Shown here: piece by piece, positions 1-5,031 of the stretch
Layout: each line of letters starts with the position of its first letter
Position numbering within the stretch: the first letter of the stretch is position 1
DNA from: Bacillota bacterium
GTDB lineage: Bacteria > Bacillota > UBA5301 > JASBVW01
DNA: 5,031 bases
Assembly: GCA_029961005.1 (NCBI GenBank)
Contig: JASBVW010000135.1
Span: 1-5,031, forward strand
Reading direction: 5' to 3'
The notes under the pieces: generated by a model
Database searches by the model: none
The model's input: the letters and a program-made list of their open reading frames with translations, nothing else
Told to the model about the DNA's origin: nothing
Position numbers and translations under genes: made by a program

Positions 1-1
1 C

Positions 2-328
<327 letters not shown>

Positions 329-340
329 AGGGGGAGGAGG

Positions 341-613
341 ATGTTCTGGGAAACCGTGCTCTCTACCTTTGGCCTGGTCTTCCTGGCTGAGCTGGGCGAC
401 AAGACGCAGCTGGCTACCATGCTTCTGGTGGCCGAGCGGCGCTCGCCCTGGGGGGTCTTTTTAGGGGCTGCCTCAGCCCTGGCTTTGTCTTCCCTTTTGG
501 GGGTGGCCGCCGGTTCCGTCCTGGCCCGCTTGATCCCGCAGCAGTATGTGCAGACGGGGGCGGGTTTTGCCTTCATCCTGATCGGCCTCCTCCTCCTGAG
601 CGGCCGTTTCTAA
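341..613 (+). CDS. Half-size TMEM165/GDT1 (UPF0016) family membrane protein, putative Mn2+/Ca2+ exporter
   Basis: This 90-residue, strongly hydrophobic protein carries the family signature ELGDKT (residues 17-22) inside the first of about three predicted membrane segments (roughly 4-23, 36-64 and 69-88). GDT1 family members are cation/H+ exchangers for Mn2+ or Ca2+, and the acidic residues of the E-x-G-D-K/R-T/S motif are thought to bind the ion. Full-length members have two copies of this unit. This gene encodes one, and no second copy is next to it, so it would need to act as a homodimer or with a partner encoded elsewhere. The ATG at 341 follows a very strong purine-rich ribosome binding site (GGGGGAGGAGG, 330-340). 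It sits 12 bases after ppdK and 33 bases before dgt. The exact ion is inferred from the family and cannot be read from the sequence. Confidence 0.85.
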   Translation: MFWETVLSTFGLVFLAELGDKTQLATMLLVAERRSPWGVFLGAASALALSSLLGVAAGSVLARLIPQQYVQTGAGFAFILIGLLLLSGRF

Positions 614-631
614 AGCCAGGAGGCCGGAGGC

Positions 632-649
632 GGGGAGGGAAAGCGGTTG
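632..649 (+). promoter_or_regulatory. Ribosome binding site and TTG start of dgt
   Basis: GGGGAGGG at 632-639 lies 7 bases before the TTG at 647-649. No ATG or GTG with comparable spacing would keep the conserved N-terminal block at its usual distance from the start, so the non-ATG start is supported. The rare start codon could lower translation relative to its neighbours, which is an inference. Confidence 0.7.
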
Positions 650-1681
650 ACGGCCGGGCAAGACCTTCATCTGCGGCGAGAGCGCGAGGCCTGGGAGGAG
701 GAGGCCCTGAGCCCCCGGGCGGCCAAAAGCCGCCTGACCCGGGGGCGGCAGTGGCCGGAGGAGGAGTGCTCCATCCGGACCGCCTTTCAACGCGACCGGG
801 ACCGGATTATTCACTCCAAGTCCTTTCGGCGCCTGAAACACAAGACGCAGGTCTTCATCGCGCCGGAAGGGGACCACTACCGGACGAGGCTGACCCATAC
901 CCTCGAGGTGGCGCAGATTGCCCGGACGATCGCCCGGGCATTGCAGTTAAATGAAGATCTCACGGAGGCCATCGCCCTGGGCCACGACCTGGGCCACACC
1001 CCATTCGGCCACGCGGGGGAAGAAGCCCTGAACGAGGTCTATCCGCCGGGGTTCCGCCACAACGAACAGAGCCTGCGGGTGGTTGAGGTCCTGGAGCGGA
1101 GAAGCGACCGCTATCCCGGCCTCAACCTGACCTGGGAGGTGCGGGACGGCATCCTCTGCCATACCGGGCCCACCCTTCCCTCCACCCTGGAGGGGCAGGT
1201 GGTGAGGCTGGCCGACCGCATCGCCTACCTCAATCACGACATCGACGACGCAGTGCGAGGACGGATACTGGATCCGGCGGAGCTGCCGCCTTCGTGCCTC
1301 CGCGTCCTGGGCCGCAAAGGCTCGGAGAGGATCGACACCATGGTGCGGGACGTGATCATGGCCAGCCGTTCGGCGCCTGAGATCAGGATGAGCCCTGAGG
1401 TTCAGGCGGCCACCGACGAGTTGCGGGCCTTTCTCTTTGAGCGGGTCTACATAGGCTCGGCGGCCAAGCAAGAGGAAGGGAAAGCCAAAGGGATAGTGCG
1501 CGCCCTTTATCAGTATTACAGCCGGCACTGGGAGGAGGTTCCCCTGGGCGAGGCGGAGGAGCGGGAAGGGGCCTCTGATCCGGAGCGGAAAGCGGTGGAC
1601 TTTATCGCCGGCATGACGGACCGCTACGCCATCACGGATTACCTGCGCCTCTTCGTTCCTCGGGCCTGGGCGGAGCGGTAA
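647..1681 (+). CDS. dgt: Deoxyguanosinetriphosphate triphosphohydrolase-like protein (HD superfamily dNTPase)
   Basis: This 344-residue cytoplasmic protein belongs to the HD-domain dNTP triphosphohydrolases, which cleave dNTPs to the deoxynucleoside and tripolyphosphate and so limit dNTP pools. The conserved N-terminal block is present ([33 protein letters not shown], given here as 38-70 with key residues R48-R54 and K64-K66). The metal-binding HD set is complete: H84 in RLTHTLEV, H113-D114 in [11 protein letters not shown] with H117 and H122, and D190 in [17 protein letters not shown] follows at 138-142. Length and order match the short bacterial form rather than the longer E. coli Dgt. I chose the TTG start at 647 because GGGGAGGG lies at 632-639, 7 bases upstream, and the N-terminus then has family-typical length. 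Residues 298-314 are an acidic, probably variable loop. The substrate may be broader than dGTP. Confidence 0.93.
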   Translation: MTAGQDLHLRREREAWEEEALSPRAAKSRLTRGRQWPEEECSIRTAFQRDRDRIIHSKSFRRLKHKTQVFIAPEGDHYRTRLTHTLEVAQIARTIARALQLNEDLTEAIALGHDLGHTPFGHAGEEALNEVYPPGFRHNEQSLRVVEVLERRSDRYPGLNLTWEVRDGILCHTGPTLPSTLEGQVVRLADRIAYLNHDIDDAVRGRILDPAELPPSCLRVLGRKGSERIDTMVRDVIMASRSAPEIRMSPEVQAATDELRAFLFERVYIGSAAKQEEGKAKGIVRALYQYYSRHWEEVPLGEAEEREGASDPERKAVDFIAGMTDRYAITDYLRLFVPRAWAER

Positions 1682-1740
1682 AGGGATGAGCTCCTCTCTG
1701 TCGAAATAAAGGGGCAAGTGGCAGCGGAGGAGGTCAGGGG

Positions 1741-3522
1741 ATGAGTGCCGGCGGGCGAATCGATCCCGACTTGATTGAGCAGGTACGCACCGCCAGCGAT
1801 ATCGTGGCCGTGGCGGGGGAGTACGTGCGCCTGACCAAGGCCGGCCGCTCCTACAAAGGGCTGTGCCCGTTCCACCACGAGCGCACCCCCTCCTTTACCG
1901 TCAGCCCGGAGAAGCAGCTCTTCTACTGCTTCGGCTGCGGAGCGGGGGGCAATGTCTTTCACCTGGTGATGCGGCTGGAGAAGCTGGACTTTCCGGAGGC
2001 CGTCCGGAGGTTGGCCCAGCGGGCCGGCATCCCCTTGCCGGAGAGCCGGGAAAAGGGCGACGGGGGAGAGAAGAAGCGCTGGCTGGGGCTGCTGGAGGTG
2101 GCGGCCCGCTTCTACCGGCAATGCCTGCAGGAAGAGGGGTTAGGGAGGCGCGCCCGGGACTACCTGGCCGGCCGCGGCGTCTCGCCCGAGGCGCAGGAAA
2201 AGTTTGAACTGGGGTACGCTCCCCCGGAGTGGGACCGCCTGCTGCGCTTTTTGGTGGGGAAGGGCTACCGACCGGACGAGGCCGAGACGGTGGGGTTGGT
2301 GGCGGCCCGAGGGAAGGGGAGCGGCTACTACGACCGCTTCCGCGACCGCATCATCTTCCCCATCCGCGACCTGCAGGGCAGGGTGGTGGGCTTTGGAGGG
2401 CGGGCCCTGGGGGAAGGAACCCCTAAATACCTGAACTCTCCGGAGACGCCCCTCTACCACAAGGGGCAGCACCTCTTCGGCCTCTTCCAGGCTAGAGAAG
2501 CCATCCGGTCGGAGGGACGAGCCGTCCTGGTGGAGGGCTACCTGGATGCGGTGATGGCCCATCAATGCGGCTTCGGCAACGTGGTGGCCTCCTTGGGCAC
2601 CGCCCTCACCGAGGAACAGGCCCGCCTTTTAGGGCGATTGGCCCAAGAGATCGTGCTCTGCTACGATGCCGACACGGCTGGGGCGGAGGCCACCCTGCGG
2701 GGCCTGCACCTTTTGCAAAACGCGGGGCCCGAGGTGCGGGTGATGGTTTTGCCCGCCGGGGAAGACCCGGACAGCTTTTTAAGAAAGGAAGGGCCAGCGG
2801 GTTGGAACCGGGCCTTGGCCGAGGCCGTGCCCCTAACCCGCTACCTGATCGACTCCCTTTTGGCCCGCTTTGATTTGAGCCGCGGCGATGAGCTGGTGCG
2901 GGCCAAGGCCGTCCGGGCCGTCGCCCCGGTTCTGGCCGGCCTGGTTTCCCCCGCGGAGAGGAGAATTTATTTAGAGCGGGTGGCAGGGCAGGTGGGCCTG
3001 TCGCCGAAGGGATTAGAGGGAGAGCTGGAGCGATGGAGAAATAATAGTAGGAATAATCTCTCATTGGAGCGCAATACTAGAAATAATACCCAGCCTGCAC
3101 TTTCTAAATTAGAGGAAGATATACTGTATCTACTGGCCACGCGGCCCTCCGTGGCCCGGAGGCTGCGCCAAGGCGGGGCCCTGGACAGCTTTAGCCGGGC
3201 GGAGCTCTGCCGGGTGGCTCAGGCCCTGGCGGAGAGGGCAGCGGAGGGAAAGGCGGGAGCCCACTGCCTGGATGAGCTGGATCCGGAGGCGGCCGGCCTG
3301 GTGGCCAGGATCATGGAAGAAGAGGAGCTGCGGCCACAAGGGGAAGAGGCGATCGAGGAAGTGGTGGCGCGCTTCGAAGCCCGGGCGCTGGTTCGGTCCC
3401 TCCGCCGCCTGCAAAGCGAAATCGGGGCGGCAGAGCAGAGAAAGGACCTGGCGGGATTGCACCGGGTGGTCTTGCGTTACAAGGCGTTGCGCGATGGCAG
3501 GAAACCTGCTGCCGGAGGGTGA
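1741..3522 (+). CDS. dnaG: DNA primase
   Basis: This 593-residue protein makes the RNA primers for lagging-strand and origin-proximal synthesis, working with the replicative helicase. Domains run in the usual order. The N-terminal CHC2 zinc-binding domain has C42, H45, C63 and C66 (LCPFHHERTPSF, then FYCFGCGAGGN). The RNA polymerase core follows, with RDRIIFPIRD and GFGGRAL near 201-223 and KYLNSPET at 229-236. The TOPRIM metal-binding residues are E265 in VEGYLDA, D309 and D311 in YDADTAG, and EDPDS at 341-345. A helicase-binding C-terminal region covers about 455-593. Length is normal for the family. The ATG at 1741 is preceded by GGAGGAGGT (1726-1734). Between core and C-terminal domain lies an odd Asn-rich, AT-rich linker (about 433-452; see separate entry). 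The gene follows dgt by 59 bases and the sigma factor gene follows it. Confidence 0.97.
   Translation: MSAGGRIDPDLIEQVRTASDIVAVAGEYVRLTKAGRSYKGLCPFHHERTPSFTVSPEKQLFYCFGCGAGGNVFHLVMRLEKLDFPEAVRRLAQRAGIPLPESREKGDGGEKKRWLGLLEVAARFYRQCLQEEGLGRRARDYLAGRGVSPEAQEKFELGYAPPEWDRLLRFLVGKGYRPDEAETVGLVAARGKGSGYYDRFRDRIIFPIRDLQGRVVGFGGRALGEGTPKYLNSPETPLYHKGQHLFGLFQAREAIRSEGRAVLVEGYLDAVMAHQCGFGNVVASLGTALTEEQARLLGRLAQEIVLCYDADTAGAEATLRGLHLLQNAGPEVRVMVLPAGEDPDSFLRKEGPAGWNRALAEAVPLTRYLIDSLLARFDLSRGDELVRAKAVRAVAPVLAGLVSPAERRIYLERVAGQVGLSPKGLEGELERWRNNSRNNLSLERNTRNNTQPALSKLEEDILYLLATRPSVARRLRQGGALDSFSRAELCRVAQALAERAAEGKAGAHCLDELDPEAAGLVARIMEEEELRPQGEEAIEEVVARFEARALVRSLRRLQSEIGAAEQRKDLAGLHRVVLRYKALRDGRKPAAGG
3037..3087 (+). 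repeat. AT-rich nonanucleotide repeat AGRAATAAT (three copies) inside dnaG
   Basis: AGAAATAAT (3037-3045), AGGAATAAT (3049-3057) and AGAAATAAT (3079-3087) are three in-frame copies that each encode Arg-Asn-Asn. They lie in a stretch of about 100 bases (3033-3130) that is visibly AT-rich while both sides are GC-rich. Codon use also shifts: AGA/AGG for Arg and AAT for Asn, against mostly CGC/CGG and AAC elsewhere in the window. It falls in the expected flexible linker between the polymerase core and the helicase-binding domain, so the reading frame and the protein are intact. Confidence 0.65.
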
Positions 3523-3535
3523 AATTTTCTTGAGC

Positions 3536-3550
3536 CCTTTGGCGGAAAGG
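3536..3550 (+). promoter_or_regulatory. Small hairpin overlapping the sigma-factor ribosome binding site
   Basis: CCTTT (3536-3540) can pair with AAAGG (3546-3550) around the loop GGCGG. The right arm is the first five bases of the rpoD Shine-Dalgarno sequence. A five-base-pair stem is weak, so any effect on translation or on mRNA processing between dnaG and rpoD is inferred. Confidence 0.3.
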
Positions 3551-3567
3551 TGGTGAGAGCAAGCATG
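3546..3567 (+). promoter_or_regulatory. Ribosome binding site that fixes the rpoD start at ATG 3565
   Basis: AAAGGTGGTGA (3546-3556) differs at one base from the perfect anti-16S complement AAAGGAGGTGA and lies 8 bases before the ATG at 3565. The in-frame GTG codons at 3550 and 3553 lie inside this element, so they cannot use it as a ribosome binding site. Confidence 0.8.
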
Positions 3568-4665
3568 GCCGACAAAAGCAAGGACTTCGAGAAGATACCA
3601 GGGTTGAAGGATCTGCTGGCTGCCGGTAAGAAGAAAGGCATGCTGACCTACCGCGAGATCATGGATGCTCTGCAAAATGAAGACCTGTCGCCAGAGCAGA
3701 TCGATGAGCTCTACGAGTACCTGGCCGAGGCGGGGATCGACATCATCCCGGAGGGGGGCGAGGCGGACCTTTTGGACTCGCCGGAGGGGGGAGAGGTTCC
3801 GGAGGAGGACCTGGACCTCTCCGTGCCGGAGGGGGTCAGCCTGGACGACCCGGTGCGCATGTATCTGAAAGAGATCGGGCGCGTCCCCTTGCTGACGGCT
3901 GAGGAAGAGATTGAGCTGGCCAAGCGCATCGAGAAGGGCGACGAGAAGGCTAAGCGCCGCCTGGCCGAGGCCAACCTGCGCCTGGTGGTGAGCATCGCCA
4001 AGCGGTACGTGGGGCGGGGGATGCTCTTCCTGGACCTCATCCAGGAGGGGAACATGGGCCTGATCAAAGCGGTGGAGAAGTTCGACTACCGTAAAGGGTA
4101 TAAGTTCAGCACTTACGCCACCTGGTGGATTCGGCAGGCCATTACCCGGGCCATCGCCGACCAGGCCCGGACCATCCGCATCCCCGTCCACATGGTGGAG
4201 ACCATCAACAAGCTGATCCGGGTTTCCCGCCAGCTCCTGCAGGAGCTGGGCCGGGAGCCGACCCCCGAGGAGATCGCCCGGGAGATGGACATGAGCGTGG
4301 AGCGCGTGCGGGAGGTCCTCAAGATCGCCCAGGAGCCGGTCTCCCTCGAGACCCCCATCGGCGAGGAGGAGGACAGCCATCTGGGGGACTTCATCGAGGA
4401 CGAAGACTCGCCGGCTCCGGCGGAAGCCGCCTCCTTCCTCTTGCTGCGCGAGCAGCTGGAAGACGTACTGGACACGCTCACCCCCCGGGAGGAGAAGGTG
4501 CTGCGCCTCCGCTTCGGCCTGGACGACGGCCGCTCGCGCACCCTGGAGGAGGTGGGCCAGGTCTTCGGGGTGACCCGGGAGCGGATTCGCCAGATCGAGG
4601 CCAAGGCCCTGCGCAAGCTCCGGCATCCCAGCCGCAGCCGGAAATTGAAGGATTTCCTGGATTGA
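3565..4665 (+). CDS. rpoD: RNA polymerase primary sigma factor (sigma-70/SigA)
   Basis: This 366-residue protein is the housekeeping sigma factor that directs RNA polymerase to -35/-10 promoters. Region 1.1 is present at about 10-61, followed by an acidic linker (62-92). Region 1.2 is at about 93-125 ([18 protein letters not shown]). Regions 2.1-2.4 cover about 134-212, with [38 protein letters not shown] and the promoter-melting and -10 helix ending TIRIPVH. Region 3 is at about 213-290 ([23 protein letters not shown]). Region 4 is at about 297-366, with the -35 helix-turn-helix [28 protein letters not shown] at 327-354 described by its ends L327 and H354. Region 1.1 and the full region 2-4 set mark it as the primary rather than an alternative sigma factor. 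It is 42 bases after dnaG. A longer GTG start at 3550 is unlikely because that codon is within the ribosome binding site. Confidence 0.97.
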   Translation: MADKSKDFEKIPGLKDLLAAGKKKGMLTYREIMDALQNEDLSPEQIDELYEYLAEAGIDIIPEGGEADLLDSPEGGEVPEEDLDLSVPEGVSLDDPVRMYLKEIGRVPLLTAEEEIELAKRIEKGDEKAKRRLAEANLRLVVSIAKRYVGRGMLFLDLIQEGNMGLIKAVEKFDYRKGYKFSTYATWWIRQAITRAIADQARTIRIPVHMVETINKLIRVSRQLLQELGREPTPEEIAREMDMSVERVREVLKIAQEPVSLETPIGEEEDSHLGDFIEDEDSPAPAEAASFLLLREQLEDVLDTLTPREEKVLRLRFGLDDGRSRTLEEVGQVFGVTRERIRQIEAKALRKLRHPSRSRKLKDFLD

Positions 4666-4687
4666 GCGCTGCCCGGGACTGCCTGGG

Positions 4688-4719
4688 AGGCGAGGGCTGC
4701 GGCCCGCCTTTGTTTTCTT
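4688..4719 (+). terminator. Intrinsic terminator of the dnaG-rpoD transcript
   Basis: AGGC (4688-4691) pairs with GCCT (4706-4709), and after a two-base GA bulge GGGC (4694-4697) pairs with GCCC (4702-4705). The loop is UGCG closed by C-G, a member of the very stable cUNCGg tetraloop class. The stem is followed by TTTGTTTTCTT (4709-4719). It begins 23 bases after the rpoD stop. The last two Ts are also the first bases of the downstream -35 box. Confidence 0.7.
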
Positions 4720-4746
4720 GACGGTTGGGCGGGGGTGCCGTATAAT
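4718..4746 (+). promoter_or_regulatory. Sigma-70 (SigA) type promoter for the tRNA gene
   Basis: TTGACG (4718-4723, one mismatch to TTGACA) and a perfect TATAAT (4741-4746) are separated by exactly 17 bases. Transcription would start at about 4752-4754 and give a leader of about 25 bases before the tRNA. It is the best promoter match I can see in the window and is of the type read by the sigma factor encoded just upstream. Confidence 0.88.
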
Positions 4747-4777
4747 TAATACTGCGCTGTTGCGCGATCGCTCACAA

Positions 4778-4852
4778 GGGCCCATAGCTCAGCGGTAGAG
4801 CTGCCGGCTCATAACCGGTTGGTCCTAGGTTCGAATCCTAGTGGGCCCACCA
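4778..4852 (+). tRNA. tRNA with CAU anticodon: elongator tRNA-Met, or tRNA-Ile2 (lysidine type)
   Basis: A complete 75-base cloverleaf with an encoded CCA end can be folded. The acceptor stem is GGGCCCA (4778-4784) with TGGGCCC (4842-4848), and the discriminator is A4849. The D stem is GCTC/GAGC with a short 7-base loop. The anticodon stem is GCCGG/CCGGT (one G-U pair) with loop CTCATAA, so the anticodon is CAT at 4810-4812. The variable region is TGGTC, and the T stem is CTAGG/CCTAG with loop TTCGAAT. It is not the initiator, because bases 1 and 72 form a normal G-C pair. Elongator Met and Ile2 both start with CAU. C4-G69 and C5-G68 in the acceptor stem, known determinants for the lysidine synthetase TilS in E. 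coli, lean towards Ile2, but this is not decisive. It is transcribed from its own promoter. Confidence 0.93.
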
Positions 4853-4859
4853 ATTCAGA

Positions 4860-4929
4860 AGACAGAGGTCGGAGGTCGGAGGTCCGAAGCTGGAGGTTGG
4901 AAGTGGGAGCTTAGAGGTTGGAGCTTGGT
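4860..4929 (+). repeat. Degenerate heptad tandem repeat, block 1 (consensus RGTYGGA)
   Basis: Ten consecutive seven-base units follow the tRNA, beginning at 4860. GGTCGGA is exact at 4867 and 4874; GGTCCGA (4881), GGTTGGA (4895 and 4916), AGTGGGA (4902) and GCTTAGA (4909) are variants. Position 6 is G in all ten units and position 7 is A in nine. Units differ only by substitution, with no insertion or deletion. The plus strand is strongly purine-rich. A weak further unit (ATTCAGA) occupies 4853-4859, directly after the CCA end. No open reading frame or RNA gene is apparent here. Confidence 0.85.
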
Positions 4930-4957
4930 GGACCGCCGGGGGACGGCCATAATAAAA

Positions 4958-4978
4958 GGTCTGGAGGTCGGGGTCGGA
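4958..4978 (+). repeat. Heptad repeat, block 2, in register with block 1
   Basis: GGTC at 4958 and a perfect GGTCGGA at 4972 are 13 and 15 whole units from the first exact unit at 4867. Between them the copy is shifted by one base (AGGTCGG at 4965), which the next unit compensates. The 28 bases separating this block from block 1 (4930-4957) are not recognisably repeat units, yet are exactly four units long. Confidence 0.65.
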
Positions 4979-5006
4979 AGAGACAACGCCGGCCTTTTTA
5001 TTTAAA

Positions 5007-5031
5007 GGTCAGAGGTCTGAAGTTGGAGATA
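5007..5031 (+). repeat. Heptad repeat, block 3, running off the window end
   Basis: GGTCAGA (5007), GGTCTGA (5014) and AGTTGGA (5021) are three clean units, followed by GATA at the window edge. The start at 5007 is exactly 20 units from 4867. The array probably continues beyond base 5031. Confidence 0.7.

Noticed and set aside
947..1717. Minus-strand open frame of 256 codons opposite dgt
   Set aside because: It mirrors the dgt coding sequence, has no family motif and no plausible ribosome binding site context; explained by high GC.
4672..4687. Alternative hairpin CCCGG/CCTGGG just after the rpoD stop
   Set aside because: Short, includes a G-U pair and has no T-tract. The hairpin at 4688-4709 fits termination much better.
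4125..4721. Plus-strand open frame of 198 codons in another frame of rpoD
   Set aside because: The Gly/Pro/Arg-rich translation overlaps the conserved regions 2-4 of the sigma factor and runs into the terminator.
4764..4771. Palindrome GCGATCGC in the tRNA leader
   Set aside because: A single eight-base palindrome in GC-rich DNA; nothing else supports an operator or a highly iterated element.
3130..4785. Long minus-strand open frame of 551 codons opposite dnaG and rpoD
   Set aside because: It is opposite clear dnaG and rpoD coding sequence and the terminator and tRNA promoter. Its translation is low-complexity (rich in Leu, Gln, His, Pro) with no recognisable motif, as expected for antisense of GC-rich genes.
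4830..4852. tRNA 3' end as a phage or island attachment site
   Set aside because: No integrase gene and no second copy of the tRNA 3' end occur in the window. The downstream sequence is a simple repeat instead.
4935..4947. Hairpin GCCG/CGGC with loop GGGGA as a tRNA terminator
   Set aside because: Only four base pairs and followed by an A-rich, not T-rich, run. The later T5 run at 4995-4999 has no good adjacent stem, so I do not call a terminator for the tRNA.
4860..5031. CRISPR array or iteron origin
   Set aside because: The units are only seven bases, contiguous and degenerate, with no regular unique spacers, no leader, no cas gene and no replication initiator gene nearby.

Overview
The window looks like a chromosomal housekeeping segment from a GC-rich member of the Clostridia. 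This placement is an inference. It rests on four things: a primase gene followed directly by the primary sigma factor gene, a half-size GDT1 protein and a dGTPase-like gene upstream, strong purine-rich Shine-Dalgarno sequences (GGAGGAGG type), and coding sequence that is clearly GC-rich. Lineages such as Moorella, Desulfotomaculum and Ammonifex would fit, but I cannot identify the species.

Layout, all on the plus strand. Bases 1-328 hold the 3' end of the pyruvate, phosphate dikinase gene. After 12 bases comes a 90-residue GDT1/UPF0016 membrane protein (341-613), then an HD-domain dGTP triphosphohydrolase-like protein starting with TTG (647-1681), DNA primase dnaG (1741-3522) and the primary sigma factor rpoD/sigA (3565-4665). 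Gaps between these genes are 12 to 59 bases and I see no terminator in them, so they probably form one transcription unit. A bulged hairpin with a T-tract (4688-4719) ends the sigma gene. Its T-tract runs into the -35 box of a textbook promoter (TTGACG, 17-base spacer, TATAAT) that drives a single tRNA gene with a CAU anticodon (4778-4852). The last 179 bases hold no gene. They carry a degenerate seven-base tandem repeat, consensus RGTYGGA, that starts at the tRNA 3' end and runs off the window.

The genes connect central metabolism (pyruvate/PEP interconversion) with nucleotide pool control (dNTP hydrolysis), replication priming and transcription initiation. The dnaG-rpoD core is the macromolecular synthesis operon known from many bacteria. 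No rpsU is seen directly upstream of dnaG here.

No mobile element, CRISPR array or defence system is visible. The points most worth a second look are the seven-base repeat, whose separated blocks all keep one register over about 160 bases; an AT-rich, Asn-rich low-complexity linker inside dnaG; a small hairpin that covers part of the sigma-factor ribosome binding site; and the Met-versus-Ile2 identity of the tRNA.
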